Positions 45,169-55,379 are shown, numbered from the stretch's first letter. The stretch: 64,000 bases of DNA from Selenomonas sp. WCT3 (GCA_900100835.1 FNCM01000004.1:178703-242702), one strand, 5' to 3'. Numbers and translations: made by a program. The notes: generated by a model not told the origin, from the letters alone.

Positions 45169-46206
45169 ATGGTTTTGACGATAGCAGCAGCTATTTTTGT
45201 TTTTGGTCTTTTGGTGCTGGTTCATGAACTGGGGCATTTTATTACGGCAAAACTAACGGGTATGCGCGTGGATGAATTTGCCATCGGCTTTGGGCCGAAG
45301 CTCATAAGCCATCAGTGGGGCGAAACCGTTTATTCGATTCGTGCCATACCCCTTGGCGGTTTCAACGACATAGCGGGCATGGACCCTAGTGATAACGATG
45401 CTGGTGAGCGCGGTTATTGTGCCAAACCGGTTCTTTCCCGAATGGTGGTCATTCTGGCGGGGTCCATTATGAATTTTATCTTGCCGGTGTTCCTGTTCTT
45501 TGGCATCTTTTTCTTTGCTGGTGTCAGCACCCCAAATCCCGAGCCAATCCTTGGAACGGTTATGGAAGGCAAGCCAGCGGCGGAAGCAGGCCTTAAAAAT
45601 GGCGACCGGGTTCTCAGCCTTGACGGTGTGGGCACGAATTCTTGGGCCGATTTTGTCAATGGCGTGAAGGACAATACGGGAGAACCGATTACCGTTGTGG
45701 TTCAGCGTGGCGACGAGAGAGTTACCACGGTCATGACGCCGGTTTATGATAATCAGGCGAAGAAGGCTGTAGTTGGAGTAATGAGTTCGGTGGAGACCCA
45801 TCACCCCGGTGTCTTGGAAGCAGCTCAGCTGGCTGTAAGCAAGACCGTGGCGATTATCCTGATGATGCTGGATGCCCTCTATAAGATTATCCTGGAGCTT
45901 TCCGGGGCGGAATTGGCTGGCCCCATTGGCGTAGCCCAGATGGCTGGCGAGGTGGCGCAAATGGGCTTTGTACCGTTGCTCAATTTTGCTGCTTTTTTGA
46001 GCCTCAACCTTGGCATCGTGAATCTGTTCCCGATTCCGGCTCTGGATGGCGGCCATTTTGCTGGCCTGGTCGTTGAGGCAGTACGGGGGAAGCCCATGAG
46101 TCCGAAGGCACTGGAATACACCCAGAAGATTGGCATTTTCCTGCTGATCTTGCTTATGGTGCTGGCGACAAAGAATGATATCGTACGCGTCTTTACGGGA
46201 GGCTAA
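45169..46206 (+). CDS. rseP: Site-2 intramembrane zinc protease RseP
   Basis: A 345-residue membrane protease with HELGH at 19-23 and the second zinc-site motif PIPALDGGH near 285. One PDZ domain lies in between (about 120-205). RseP cleaves membrane anti-sigma factors or remnant signal peptides. Its place between dxr and ispG is normal for this gene string. Confidence 0.94.
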   Translation: MVLTIAAAIFVFGLLVLVHELGHFITAKLTGMRVDEFAIGFGPKLISHQWGETVYSIRAIPLGGFNDIAGMDPSDNDAGERGYCAKPVLSRMVVILAGSIMNFILPVFLFFGIFFFAGVSTPNPEPILGTVMEGKPAAEAGLKNGDRVLSLDGVGTNSWADFVNGVKDNTGEPITVVVQRGDERVTTVMTPVYDNQAKKAVVGVMSSVETHHPGVLEAAQLAVSKTVAIILMMLDALYKIILELSGAELAGPIGVAQMAGEVAQMGFVPLLNFAAFLSLNLGIVNLFPIPALDGGHFAGLVVEAVRGKPMSPKALEYTQKIGIFLLILLMVLATKNDIVRVFTGG

Positions 46207-46209
46207 GAA

Positions 46210-47283
46210 ATGATAAAACGAAAAAAGACCCGGCAGATTCATATTGGGCCCGTGGCCATTGGCGGCGGCGCACCGATTTCGGTGCAGTCCATGTGCAATA
46301 CGAAGACGACGGATACCGAGGCCACGGTGGCGCAGATTAAGGCTTTGCAGGCTGCGGGCTGTGATATTGTCCGTCTGGCTGTGCCAGATATGGAAGCGGC
46401 CAAGAATTTGGGGAATATCATTGCTCAGGTTGATGTGCCACTGGTAGCCGATATCCATTTTGATTACAAGCTGGCCTTGGAGGCTATTAATCAGGGAATT
46501 TCAGCTTTGCGTTTGAATCCAGGAAATATTGGCGGTGAGGAGAAGGTAAGGGCTGTGGTGCAGGCGGCCAAAAACAAACATATCCCCATTCGCATAGGCG
46601 TCAATGCTGGTTCCTTGGATAAGAAAATTCTGGCCAAGTACGGCGCGGTTACGCCAGAAGCCTTGGTAGAATCGGCAATGCAGCATATTCGCATCCTGGA
46701 GGACCTGGATTTCCACGATATGAAAATATCCCTCAAAGCCCACGATGTGCCCCTTACCTTAGCGGCTTATCGCTTGATGAGCGAGACGGTGGATTATCCG
46801 TTGCATCTTGGTATCACCGAGGCGGGAACGGTCAATACGGGGATTATCAAATCGGCGGTAGGAATCGGTGCACTATTGGCGGAAGGCATCGGCGATACCT
46901 TCCGGATTTCTCTGACGGGAGACCCGGTGGTTGAGGTAAAGGTGGCCAATGAGATTTTAAAATCCTTAGGGCTTAAAGAATATGGCCCCACGCTGGTAGC
47001 TTGCCCCACCTGCGGCCGGACTAGCATCGATTTGCCGGCTATTGCTGCCCAGGTGGAAAAGAAGCTGGAAACCATCAAAGATCCCATCGATGTGGCTGTT
47101 ATGGGCTGTGTGGTCAATGGCCCCGGCGAGGCACGGGGAGCGGATGTAGGCATTGCCGGCGGCAATGGCGAGGGCCTGATTTTCCGCAAGGGGGAAATCA
47201 TCCGCAAGGTACCAGAAGAAATACTGGTGGAGGAACTGTTCAAGGAAATCGATGCAATATTGGAGGAGCGTAAACAGAAATGA
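46210..47283 (+). CDS. ispG: (E)-4-hydroxy-3-methylbut-2-enyl-diphosphate synthase IspG
   Basis: A 357-residue enzyme with [12 protein letters not shown] at the start and the cluster cysteines in ACPTCGR and [11 protein letters not shown]. It holds a 4Fe-4S cluster and needs reduced ferredoxin or flavodoxin. The last four bases overlap proS. Confidence 0.96.
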   Translation: MIKRKKTRQIHIGPVAIGGGAPISVQSMCNTKTTDTEATVAQIKALQAAGCDIVRLAVPDMEAAKNLGNIIAQVDVPLVADIHFDYKLALEAINQGISALRLNPGNIGGEEKVRAVVQAAKNKHIPIRIGVNAGSLDKKILAKYGAVTPEALVESAMQHIRILEDLDFHDMKISLKAHDVPLTLAAYRLMSETVDYPLHLGITEAGTVNTGIIKSAVGIGALLAEGIGDTFRISLTGDPVVEVKVANEILKSLGLKEYGPTLVACPTCGRTSIDLPAIAAQVEKKLETIKDPIDVAVMGCVVNGPGEARGADVGIAGGNGEGLIFRKGEIIRKVPEEILVEELFKEIDAILEERKQK

Positions 47284-48995
47284 GAGCAAGTAATTTATAT
47301 GCACCAACACTTCGCAATACGCCGGCTGAGGCCGAGATTGTCAGCCATCAGCTGATGTACCGTGCGGGGATGATCCGCAAGGTTGCCGGTGGTATGTACA
47401 CTTTCCTGCCCTTGGGCTGGCGGGTTATCCGCAAAATTGAGGAAATCATCCGTGAGGAGATGGATGAAGCTGGCGGTCAGGAAGTAGCTATGCCGATTCT
47501 GCAGCCTTCGGAGCTTTGGGAAGAAAGTGGCCGTTGGGCTGCCTATGGCGATGAGATGATGCGCATCAAGGACCGCCATGGCCGTAATTTTTGCCTTGGC
47601 CCGACTCATGAGGAAATGATTACCGACCTCGTCCGGGATGAGGTTAGCAGTTATAAACAGCTGCCGCTGCTGCTCTATCAGATTCAGGATAAATTCCGCG
47701 ATGAACGCCGTCCGCGTTTTGGTCTTATGCGCAGCCGCGAATTTATCATGAAGGATTTGTATTCTTTTGATAAGGACGTAGAGGGCATGAATGTGTCCTA
47801 TCAGAAGATGTACGATGCCTATACGAACATCTACAACCGCATGGGACTCAAATTCCGTCCGGTTGAAGCCGATAACGGTGCTATCGGTGGTGGTCATTCC
47901 CATGAATTTACCGTATTGGCTGAGGCGGGTGAGTCCAACATTGCCTACTGTACGAAGTGCGATTATGCCGCCAGTGATGAAAAGGCTGAACTGGCTCCGA
48001 TTGAGGCCGCTTCTGAGGAAGCGTTGGCGCTGGAAAAAGTTGAAACTCCGGCAGCTGCTACCATCGAGAGTGTAGCGGAGTATCTAAATGTTCCGGTGGA
48101 GAAAACCATCAAGGCCGTAGCCTATCAGACGGATACGGACCAGCTGGTATTGGCTTTTGTTCGCGGTGACCATGAAGTCAACGAAGTTAAGGTCATCAAT
48201 CAGGTGGAAGGTGCGCTGGAACTCCGGATGGCTGAGGACGAAGCCATCGAGGCTGTGGGCGGATGCCCGGGCTTCATGAGCCCCATTGGTATCAAAGAAG
48301 GCACGTTGATTCTGGTGGACCCGACCGTCATGAACATGTACAATGCAGTGGCTGGTGCTAATGAAGCGGATTACCACTACAAGAATGTAAATCCGAAGCG
48401 GGATTTCACGCAGCAGAGCCTAGTGGTTACGGATTTGCGCATGGTCAAAGAAGGCGACCTGTGCCCGCGCTGCGGAGCCCCGATGACCATGACTCGTGGT
48501 ATCGAAGCTGGCCAGGTATTTACGCTGGGAACGAAGTATTCCAAAGCAATGGGGGCAACTTTCTTGGACGAGCAGGGGAAATCCCAGCCCCTCTACATGG
48601 GTTGCTACGGTATAGGCGTTGGCCGTACCATGGCTGCGGCAATCGAGCAGAACAACGATGAGCAGGGCATCATTTGGCCAAGAGCCATTGCTCCCTTTGA
48701 AGTGGTTGTCGTTGCCGTCAATGCGAAAAAAGATGACCAGCTGGCCTATGCCGAAGAAATCTATGCAGAATGCCGCAAAGCTGGCATGGATACGCTGTTG
48801 GATGACCGCAAAGAGCGCGCTGGCGTCAAATTCAAAGACTGCGATTTGATTGGCTACCCGGTGCGGGTAGTGGTTGGTCCGAAGGCTGTGGAAGAAGGCT
48901 TGATTGAGGTCAAGGTACGTAAGACCGGGGAAGTATTTACCTTCAGCCGGGAAGAGTATCTGGCAAAAGTTCAGGAACTTTTGCAGACCCTTTAA
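47280..48995 (+). CDS. proS: Prolyl-tRNA synthetase (bacterial type)
   Basis: A 571-residue class II synthetase. The catalytic core motifs flank a YbaK-type editing insertion (about 230-390), and an anticodon-binding domain forms the C-terminus. Typical stretches are [12 protein letters not shown]-like (here [12 protein letters not shown]) and [13 protein letters not shown]. The insertion marks the bacterial form that clears Ala-tRNA-Pro. It starts inside the ispG stop. Confidence 0.96.
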   Translation: MRASNLYAPTLRNTPAEAEIVSHQLMYRAGMIRKVAGGMYTFLPLGWRVIRKIEEIIREEMDEAGGQEVAMPILQPSELWEESGRWAAYGDEMMRIKDRHGRNFCLGPTHEEMITDLVRDEVSSYKQLPLLLYQIQDKFRDERRPRFGLMRSREFIMKDLYSFDKDVEGMNVSYQKMYDAYTNIYNRMGLKFRPVEADNGAIGGGHSHEFTVLAEAGESNIAYCTKCDYAASDEKAELAPIEAASEEALALEKVETPAAATIESVAEYLNVPVEKTIKAVAYQTDTDQLVLAFVRGDHEVNEVKVINQVEGALELRMAEDEAIEAVGGCPGFMSPIGIKEGTLILVDPTVMNMYNAVAGANEADYHYKNVNPKRDFTQQSLVVTDLRMVKEGDLCPRCGAPMTMTRGIEAGQVFTLGTKYSKAMGATFLDEQGKSQPLYMGCYGIGVGRTMAAAIEQNNDEQGIIWPRAIAPFEVVVVAVNAKKDDQLAYAEEIYAECRKAGMDTLLDDRKERAGVKFKDCDLIGYPVRVVVGPKAVEEGLIEVKVRKTGEVFTFSREEYLAKVQELLQTL

Positions 48996-49012
48996 GGTTA
49001 TACGAGCATATA

Positions 49013-49042
49013 AAAAAGCTCCATCGTAAGATGGAGCTTTTT
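49013..49042. terminator. Bidirectional terminator between proS and the DUF1858 gene
   Basis: A perfect 13-bp stem AAAAAGCTCCATC/GATGGAGCTTTTT (49013-49025, 49030-49042) with a four-base loop. It serves both converging genes. Confidence 0.9.
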
Positions 49043-49055
49043 GTGCTATGAATGA

Positions 49056-49259
49056 TTATTCAGCAGAGCCGACTGCCTCGTTGAGACCTTCAACCAGAGC
49101 GTCAACATCGATGCCATGAGCCATAGCACCCTGCTCGATGTTTTCGAAATGAGCGGCAGCGCAGCCAAGGCAGCCCATACCAGCGTTAACGAATACATCA
49201 ACCGTGTCCGGGTACTTCTGAACAACTTCGAGAATGCTCATGTCTTTGGTAATTGCCAT
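49056..49259 (-). CDS. DUF1858 domain protein with CxxC
   Basis: A 67-residue protein of the DUF1858 type: MAITKDMSILEVVQKYP at the start, C30 and C33 in GCLGCAAAHFE, and a C-terminal helix. Relatives include the N-terminal part of hybrid-cluster or ScdA-like proteins; a redox or metal role is possible. AGGAGG lies ten bases before its ATG, and a promoter is present on the same strand. Confidence 0.85.
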   Translation of the reverse strand: MAITKDMSILEVVQKYPDTVDVFVNAGMGCLGCAAAHFENIEQGAMAHGIDVDALVEGLNEAVGSAE

Positions 49260-49325
49260 AATATATAACCTCCTATATATAGCCTAGTAAAAACCCATCA
49301 AGGATGGGAAATTTCCATTACCCGA

Positions 49326-49355
49326 ATTATAGCACAGATGGGTTCGGCGATACAA
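49326..49355 (-). promoter_or_regulatory. Promoter of the DUF1858 gene
   Basis: On the minus strand TTGTAT (49350-49355), 18-base spacer, and perfect TATAAT (49326-49331), about 67 bases before the start. Confidence 0.65.
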
Positions 49356-49455
49356 GGAATAATGAACCACATTCATCAAAAAATCGAAAGGGGACTGGAA
49401 TTTTCTTTTGAATCGGGTTAAAATGAATAGGACTTTGAAAGTGAGGAATCGAAAG

Positions 49456-50289
49456 ATGTCGTTGGAACATAGAAGAAAAATTCCTGGAAAATGGTGGCTG
49501 CGGGCGGTGGCAATCTTGCTTTTGCTGCTGGTTCCTGTGTTGATATCCGGCCAGAAGCCGATGACGGCGACTATGGTGGCAGACAGTGAGACGGGCACCA
49601 AGGTGATGGTACTCAATTATCATAAAATCGACAATACCTTTATCTCGCTGGCTGTACGCCCGGATGATTTCGATGAACAGATGCGTTACCTTCGGGATAA
49701 TGGCTATCATACGATTTCCCCGGATGAACTGTATGACAGCATAGCAGGAAACGGGGAACTTCCGGAAAATCCGGTGCTGATTACCTTTGATGATGGCTAT
49801 GAAGACAATTATACCAACGCGTACCCCATTTTGAAGAAATATGGGTTTAAGGCAACTATATTTGTTATAACGAGCTTCCTGGGAAAGGATAAGAACTATT
49901 TGACGTGGGATCAGGCTAGAGAGATGGATGCGCATGGCATCAGCATCGAATCCCATACCGTTGACCATAAATCCATGACGGACCTTACGGACGAACAGCT
50001 TCGTATGGAGTTGGTCGACTCCAAGAAGAAGGCCGAAAAGGAGCTGGGCCATTCGGTAGATTATATGGCTTATCCCACGGGCACCTATAACCTTCACATT
50101 GCGGAGATGGTGAAGGAAGCAGGCTATAAAGCGGCCTTTACCATCAAATATGGAAATGTGGATAAAGCCAGCAATATCTATGCATTGGAGCGTGTGCCGA
50201 TATTCCATACCGAAGATACGCGCAAGGATTTTCTGGAGCGCATCCGTTATACCCCCATATTTGAACGCTTTGGCTGGACGAAAAACTAA
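49456..50289 (+). CDS. Membrane-anchored polysaccharide deacetylase (NodB domain)
   Basis: A 277-residue protein with a basic N-terminus and one hydrophobic anchor (about 13-32), then a carbohydrate esterase 4 domain. The metal residues are D113 in TFDDGYEDNY and H167/H171 in SHTVDHKS. It may deacetylate peptidoglycan or a surface glycan outside the membrane. I choose ATG 49456 with GAGG nine bases upstream; TTG 49408 and ATG 49423 are alternatives. It lies alone between the DUF1858 promoter and a strong terminator. Confidence 0.85.
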   Translation: MSLEHRRKIPGKWWLRAVAILLLLLVPVLISGQKPMTATMVADSETGTKVMVLNYHKIDNTFISLAVRPDDFDEQMRYLRDNGYHTISPDELYDSIAGNGELPENPVLITFDDGYEDNYTNAYPILKKYGFKATIFVITSFLGKDKNYLTWDQAREMDAHGISIESHTVDHKSMTDLTDEQLRMELVDSKKKAEKELGHSVDYMAYPTGTYNLHIAEMVKEAGYKAAFTIKYGNVDKASNIYALERVPIFHTEDTRKDFLERIRYTPIFERFGWTKN

Positions 50290-50326
50290 TAGAAATGGTT
50301 GCGGGGCTACTGGCTGGGCAACGAAG

Positions 50327-50377
50327 AACCTGTGAATAAACAGTGAAATCAATCTGTTTATTCACAGGTTTTTTTTA
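50327..50377 (+). terminator. Rho-independent terminator after the deacetylase
   Basis: A 17-bp perfect stem (50327-50343 with 50354-50370), ten-base loop and a run of T to 50377. Confidence 0.93.
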
Positions 50378-50427
50378 TTAATTGTGGAAAAAATTGTGGA
50401 AAAATCCTGGTGGCGGTGAACTAGGAC

Positions 50428-50456
50428 TTGCAAAAGTGGCGGATTTTTGATATAAA
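50428..50456 (+). promoter_or_regulatory. mraZ (dcw cluster) promoter
   Basis: TTGCAA (50428-50433), 17-base spacer, TATAAA (50451-50456). Transcription would start near 50463, directly before the MraZ-box-like repeats. Confidence 0.75.
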
Positions 50457-50466
50457 TGAGAGAAGA

Positions 50467-50514
50467 AAAGTGGTGAATTGTGGGGGAAAGTGGTTTAAAA
50501 GACCAGAAAGGTGG
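50467..50514 (+). promoter_or_regulatory. MraZ-box-like operator repeats before mraZ
   Basis: AAAGTGG occurs at 50467, 50487 and, as AAAGGTGG, at 50507: an exact 20-bp period, with a weaker ATTGTGG half-way at 50477. A further AAAGTGG lies at 50433 over the promoter. MraZ is known in other bacteria to bind tandem repeats of this AAAGTG type near its own start and to repress its operon. The last copy merges with the ribosome site GGTGGTGAGG. Confidence 0.7.
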
Positions 50515-50523
50515 TGAGGCAGA

Positions 50524-50961
50524 ATGTTCATGGGGGAATACGTACATTCCATCGATGCCAAAGGGCGTATCATTCTGCCGGCTGATTTCCGTCAGGAACT
50601 TGGCGTTACCTTTGTAATCACCCGTGGTCTCGATAACTGCTTGTTCCTATATGGACAGCAGGCCTGGGAAGAATGGGCGGCGAAACTTCGCGCTTTGCCC
50701 ATGGCGAAACCGGCTGCCCGTGCTCTCAATCGATTCTTCTTTGCTGGTGCTAGAACCCTGGAATGCGATAAGCAGGGCCGTTTTCTGGTTCCGGCTAATC
50801 TTCGTTCCCATGCGGGGATTGCCTTAAAGCAGGATGTTGTGCTTACCGGTGTCGATAATCGCATTGAAGTATGGAGTCAGGAGCAATGGCAGAAATATAA
50901 TGAAGAGGTGGAGCCGGATGTGACGGCGATTGCCGATTCCCTTTCGGAATTGGGAATATAA
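50524..50961 (+). CDS. mraZ: Transcriptional regulator MraZ
   Basis: A 145-residue protein of two SpoVT/AbrB-like repeats: the first starts near residue 5 (HSIDAKGRIILPADFR) and the second near 77 (CDKQGRFLVPANLR). MraZ rings bind repeated DNA boxes and control the dcw cluster. The repeats just upstream of the gene fit autoregulation. It heads the operon. Confidence 0.95.
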   Translation: MFMGEYVHSIDAKGRIILPADFRQELGVTFVITRGLDNCLFLYGQQAWEEWAAKLRALPMAKPAARALNRFFFAGARTLECDKQGRFLVPANLRSHAGIALKQDVVLTGVDNRIEVWSQEQWQKYNEEVEPDVTAIADSLSELGI

Positions 50962-51003
50962 CCCATTTTTCATGAAGTTAGAGAAAAGTCAGGAGCAGGA
51001 AAC

Positions 51004-51966
51004 ATGGAGTTTCATCATATCAGCGTGATGCTGGAGGAGACGGTAAAAGGTCTCGTGACAAATAAAAAGGGAACTTATGTGGATTGTACCCTGGGTGGAG
51101 CTGGTCATTCCCGCAGGATTACGGAATTGTTGGAACCGGAGGGGCGTCTCATTGGTATTGATCAAGACGAAGAGGCCATTGCGGCGGCAACGGAACGGTT
51201 GAAGGACGCGCCCTGTCAGGTGGATATTGTTCATAGCAACTTCCGCAATCTGGAGTCGATTCTTGAGGAAGAGAATGCTCCACTGGTGGATGGTGTGGTG
51301 TTCGACCTTGGTGTTTCGTCCCATCAGATTGATACGGCGGAGCGTGGGTTTTCGTATATGCAGGATGCGCCTCTTGATATGCGCATGGACCCGGAAGCAG
51401 GATTTTCGGCTTACGATGTGGTCAATACCTATAGTGAGAAAGATCTGGACCGCATTTTCCATGATTACGGTGAGGAACGCTGGGGACGCCGCATCGCGCA
51501 GTTTATCGTCAAGGAGCGGGCGGCAAAACCGGTTGAGACGACTGGAGAGCTGGTGGATATCATCTGCAAGGCCGTGCCGAAAGCGGTTCGTCAAGCGGCA
51601 AACGGTCATCCGGCCAAGCGCATCTTTCAGGCCATTCGCATTGAAGTCAACGATGAACTGGGCATTTTGGAGAATGCCTTCCGCACGGCCGTCAAGCATT
51701 TGAAGCCTGGGGGGCGTATTGCCATCATCACCTTCCATTCCCTGGAAGATCGCATTGCCAAGACGACCTTGAAGGAAATGGCCCGTGGCTGCATTTGCCC
51801 GCCAGAGCTTCCCGTCTGCATGTGCAACCATAAGCCAGAAATTCGCATGATTGGCAAGCCAATCCAGGCAACCAGTGAGGAATTGGCCAACAATTCCCGT
51901 TCGAAGAGCGCTAAGCTAAGAATCGCAGAGAAATTACCGCAACAAGAGAAAGGAGGGGATCGCTGA
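51004..51966 (+). CDS. rsmH: 16S rRNA (cytosine(1402)-N(4))-methyltransferase RsmH
   Basis: A 320-residue methyltransferase with the SAM loop GGAGH at 31-35, HHISVMLEE at the start and a late [10 protein letters not shown] cysteine stretch. It methylates C1402 in the ribosomal P site. The gene is fixed after mraZ in most bacteria. One-base overlap with ftsL. Confidence 0.95.
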   Translation: MEFHHISVMLEETVKGLVTNKKGTYVDCTLGGAGHSRRITELLEPEGRLIGIDQDEEAIAAATERLKDAPCQVDIVHSNFRNLESILEEENAPLVDGVVFDLGVSSHQIDTAERGFSYMQDAPLDMRMDPEAGFSAYDVVNTYSEKDLDRIFHDYGEERWGRRIAQFIVKERAAKPVETTGELVDIICKAVPKAVRQAANGHPAKRIFQAIRIEVNDELGILENAFRTAVKHLKPGGRIAIITFHSLEDRIAKTTLKEMARGCICPPELPVCMCNHKPEIRMIGKPIQATSEELANNSRSKSAKLRIAEKLPQQEKGGDR

Positions 51967-52340
51967 TGCTCGCAAGACAGGAAGAAGAACAGGTAGAAGA
52001 AGTGCTTTCGGTGGAGGAAGAAAACAGACGGTTAAGACAAGCACCAAAGGAGCCGCTTTTTAAGACGGTTTTGGATACGAGTACCCGATCCCACTGCCAA
52101 ATCCTTTTTTTGACGATGGCAGTTCTGGCCATGCTGGTTACGGTGGGCAGCGGTGTCAGTGCAAGCCGTGGCTATGCACTGGTGGCTGTGCAGCAGAAGG
52201 CTGATGCGTTGGAGCAGGAGAATGAACGCTTGAAGATTGATATTGCGAAGCTCAAATCGCCGGAACGCATCAAAAATATTGCCCAAGACCAGCTGGGGAT
52301 GGAAGTTCCTAAGCATACGTATTTCAGTCAGGAAAAGTAA
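51966..52340 (+). CDS. ftsL: Cell division protein FtsL
   Basis: A 124-residue bitopic protein with a Glu-rich cytoplasmic head, one membrane helix (about 44-66) and a periplasmic leucine coiled coil (about 70-100). Position after rsmH supports FtsL, a division-complex scaffold with FtsB/DivIC and FtsQ. In most relatives an ftsI/pbpB gene follows, but here murE follows after a 169-base gap. Confidence 0.85.
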   Translation: MLARQEEEQVEEVLSVEEENRRLRQAPKEPLFKTVLDTSTRSHCQILFLTMAVLAMLVTVGSGVSASRGYALVAVQQKADALEQENERLKIDIAKLKSPERIKNIAQDQLGMEVPKHTYFSQEK

Positions 52341-52384
52341 ATACCTGGCCGCATAACAGGCGGCTGTCAAGAAAAGAGGCTGTC

Positions 52385-52483
52385 ATGCAACGTGAACAGC
52401 TTCTTTCGCGTTTATACAGAAAGAAAAAATACTACTATTTTTTATCCAGACGGTTTATAATAGTGTACGGTCCGCAATTATGA
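52385..52483 (+). CDS. Possible 32-residue peptide between ftsL and murE
   Basis: An ATG at 52385 with AAGAGG five bases upstream opens a 32-codon frame ending at TGA 52481. The peptide is basic with Tyr and Phe in the middle. It lies where ftsI usually stands, but I see no similarity to any PBP. It overlaps a possible murE -10 (TATAAT at 52456-52461). It may be chance. Confidence 0.2.
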   Translation: MQREQLLSRLYRKKKYYYFLSRRFIIVYGPQL

Positions 52484-52509
52484 GTGGCGGAATCTGAGGA
52501 GGAAAATCG

Positions 52510-54006
52510 ATGAAAACTATCAATCAGCTGGCAGAGCTCGTTAAGGGCGCTGAAGTTATTGGCAATAAAGAAACGGTTATCACGGGGATTGAACACGATT
52601 CCCGCAAGGTCGAAAAGGGAACGCTTTTCGTTTGCATTCCGGGCATCCACGTGGATGGCCACCAATTTATTCCCCAGGCAGTGGCTGCCGGTGCTGCGGC
52701 CATCCTCACGACGCGGGCAGAGGTAGAGGTGCCAGAGGGCATCGCCGTGCTTTTGGTCAAAGACCTTACGGCAGCCTTGGATACGATTGTGCCCTTTTTC
52801 CATGATTATCCGGCTCGCAGCATGCGGGTTATTGGTATAACCGGTACCAACGGCAAGACTACCACCAGCTATATCACCCGAGCTATCCTGCGTGAAGCTG
52901 GCTATAAAGTAGGTCTCATCGGAACCATCCAGATCATGATGGAAGATGAAGTATTCCCGATTCACAATACGACGCCGGATGTAGTGGAACTCCAGCATAC
53001 ACTGGCCATTATGCGTGACAAGGGAATGGACTATGTGGTTATGGAAGTATCTTCCCATGCACTGGACCAGAACCGTGTGGCGGGGATTGAATTCGATACG
53101 GCTGTTTTTACGAACCTTACCCAGGATCATTTGGATTATCATAAAACCTTGGAAAACTATATGTTGGCAAAGGCCAAATTGTTTGAAGCGGTATCAAGGG
53201 AGGGCGTCAAACAGGGCAAGACCGCTGTGGTCAATGTCGACGATGAAGCAGGCAAGACGATGCTAGAGCATGCATCCTGCCGCCACCTGACCTATGCGAT
53301 TAATGGCGAAGCAGATTTGCGGGCTACGGATGTCGATGTCCTGGCTAGTGGTGCTAACTTCACGCTGAATCATGAATCCTTTGGCGAGATGGTTCTCAAG
53401 CTACATATTACGGGTATTTTCAACGTCTACAACGTCATGTCGGCTGTGGGCGCTGCTCTGGCGGAAAACATCAAACCGGAAATCATTGAGAAGGTTTTGC
53501 AGGGCTTTACCAGTGTGCCGGGACGCTTTGAACTGGTAAAGGCTGGCCAGGATTTTTCCATTATCGTTGACTATGCCCATACGCCGGATGGGGTGGAGAA
53601 TGTGCTTCGCACAGCGCGGCAGATTGCCAAGAAGAAAATCATTGCAGTCTTTGGCTGCGGTGGCGACCGCGACCGCACCAAACGTCCGATTATGGGACAT
53701 TTGGCAGCGCAGCTGGCTGATGTGGTTATTGCCACGTCGGATAATCCCCGTTCGGAGGATCCGGAATTTATCTTGAGTGAAGTAGAAGCCGGTGTGAAAG
53801 AAGCGATTGGCAGCAAGCACCATGAGAAGATTACGGATCGCCGTGAGGCTATTTTCCGGGCAGTGGAATTGGCTGAAACCGACGATATTGTCATTATCTT
53901 AGGCAAGGGCCACGAAAACTACCAGATTTTGAAGGATGAAACCATTCATTTCGACGACAAGGAAGTGGCGAAAGAGGCAGTTGCTGCCCACAAGGAGGGA
54001 AACTGA
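52510..54006 (+). CDS. murE: UDP-MurNAc-L-Ala-D-Glu:meso-diaminopimelate ligase
   Basis: A 498-residue Mur ligase with ATP loop GTNGKT at 112-117 and DNPR at 411-414. DNPR marks selection of meso-diaminopimelate and not lysine, so the cell wall is of the DAP type. GAGGAGG ribosome site. It overlaps murF by one base. Confidence 0.96.
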   Translation: MKTINQLAELVKGAEVIGNKETVITGIEHDSRKVEKGTLFVCIPGIHVDGHQFIPQAVAAGAAAILTTRAEVEVPEGIAVLLVKDLTAALDTIVPFFHDYPARSMRVIGITGTNGKTTTSYITRAILREAGYKVGLIGTIQIMMEDEVFPIHNTTPDVVELQHTLAIMRDKGMDYVVMEVSSHALDQNRVAGIEFDTAVFTNLTQDHLDYHKTLENYMLAKAKLFEAVSREGVKQGKTAVVNVDDEAGKTMLEHASCRHLTYAINGEADLRATDVDVLASGANFTLNHESFGEMVLKLHITGIFNVYNVMSAVGAALAENIKPEIIEKVLQGFTSVPGRFELVKAGQDFSIIVDYAHTPDGVENVLRTARQIAKKKIIAVFGCGGDRDRTKRPIMGHLAAQLADVVIATSDNPRSEDPEFILSEVEAGVKEAIGSKHHEKITDRREAIFRAVELAETDDIVIILGKGHENYQILKDETIHFDDKEVAKEAVAAHKEGN

Positions 54007-55379
54007 TGCCAGCATTTAATCTTGAGGAAGTACAGGCGATTACGAAGGCTTCCGTGTATGCCAAAGAGAAAGAAAATTTCTGCGACCTGGTCAGTGATAC
54101 CCGCAAGATTTCGGAGGGTGTCCTTTTCCTGGCTTTTAAGGGTGAGCGCTTCAATGGCGAAGATTTTGCTGCCGAAGCATTGGAAAAAGGGGCTGCTGGC
54201 GTAATGGTAAGCCGTGATTGCGCGCCGGAGATTTTGGCGGCTTGCAAGGGGACGGTTTTACAGGTGGAGGATACGCTGACTGCGTATCAGCAGCTGGCTC
54301 ATGCTTGGCGTATGCGCTTTACGGATCTTCCGGTGATTGCCATCACTGGTTCGAATGGAAAGACGACAACCAAGGACCTTACGGCAGCTGTTTTGTCCGC
54401 CCGTGGTCCGGTACTTAAAACTCAGGCAAATTTCAACAATGAAATCGGTCTGCCGATGACCCTTTTGGGAATCCGGAAGGAGCATACGGCTGCTGTGGTA
54501 GAAATTGGCATGAGGGGGTTCCATCAGATCGAGGCTATGGCCCCTATTGCGGAACCAAAGCTTGGTATTGTGACCAATGTCGGCGAGACCCATATGGAGC
54601 TTTTGGGCTCCTTGGAGAACATTGCCAAGGCAAAGGCAGAGCTGGTAGAAGCAATTCCTGCTGGGGGGACGGTTATCCTCAACGCGGACAATAAATACGT
54701 GGCCGGCATGCGGGACAAGGCCAAGGCAGGAGTACACGTCCTGACCTTCGGCCTAGAGCAGGAGGCCGATGTGCGCGGTGATGCCATTGAGACGGAAGGG
54801 CAGACGACGCGATTTTCCGTAACGTATCAGCAGGAACGCCACGAATATACCATTGCGATGGTGGGACGTCACAATGTCTACAATGCCCTGGCGGCTATTG
54901 CCGCAGGCTTTGCTTTAGGGCTCACGGCGGCGGAAATCAGCCAGGGACTGCAGCATCTTGAAGCGACGAAGATGCGCTTTGAGTGCCAGAAAGTTAAGGA
55001 TTGGAATGTGGTGAACGATGCCTACAATGCCAGCCCCATGTCGATGACAGCAGCCATCAATACCCTTTCAGAATTGACGAAGGGCCGCAAGATTGCGGTA
55101 ATGGGCGATATGTTAGAATTGGGCAGTGTATCGGTGGAAGCCCATCGCCGTGTGGGTGAGGAGCTGGCGGAGCATCATTTTGCTGCTGTCATCACCCGTG
55201 GTGAGATGGGAAATCACATCGCCGATGGAGCCGAAGCTGGCGGGATTGCAACTGTATATCGCTGCACTTCCCATGAAGAAGCTGCCCAGCGGCTTCACGA
55301 AATTCTGCAGCCGGACGATACGATTTTATTCAAGGGCTCCCGCGGGATGCAGATGGAAAAAATTATCGACCTGCTTTAA
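54006..55379 (+). CDS. murF: UDP-MurNAc-tripeptide:D-Ala-D-Ala ligase MurF
   Basis: A 457-residue Mur ligase with GSNGKT at 115-120 and the NDAYNASP signature near 338. It adds the D-Ala-D-Ala made by Ddl, encoded in the same cluster. One-base overlap with murE. Confidence 0.95.
   Translation: MPAFNLEEVQAITKASVYAKEKENFCDLVSDTRKISEGVLFLAFKGERFNGEDFAAEALEKGAAGVMVSRDCAPEILAACKGTVLQVEDTLTAYQQLAHAWRMRFTDLPVIAITGSNGKTTTKDLTAAVLSARGPVLKTQANFNNEIGLPMTLLGIRKEHTAAVVEIGMRGFHQIEAMAPIAEPKLGIVTNVGETHMELLGSLENIAKAKAELVEAIPAGGTVILNADNKYVAGMRDKAKAGVHVLTFGLEQEADVRGDAIETEGQTTRFSVTYQQERHEYTIAMVGRHNVYNALAAIAAGFALGLTAAEISQGLQHLEATKMRFECQKVKDWNVVNDAYNASPMSMTAAINTLSELTKGRKIAVMGDMLELGSVSVEAHRRVGEELAEHHFAAVITRGEMGNHIADGAEAGGIATVYRCTSHEEAAQRLHEILQPDDTILFKGSRGMQMEKIIDLL

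Noticed and set aside
47280-48995. T-box leader for proS
   Set aside because: proS starts inside the ispG stop codon, so there is no leader space for a T-box.
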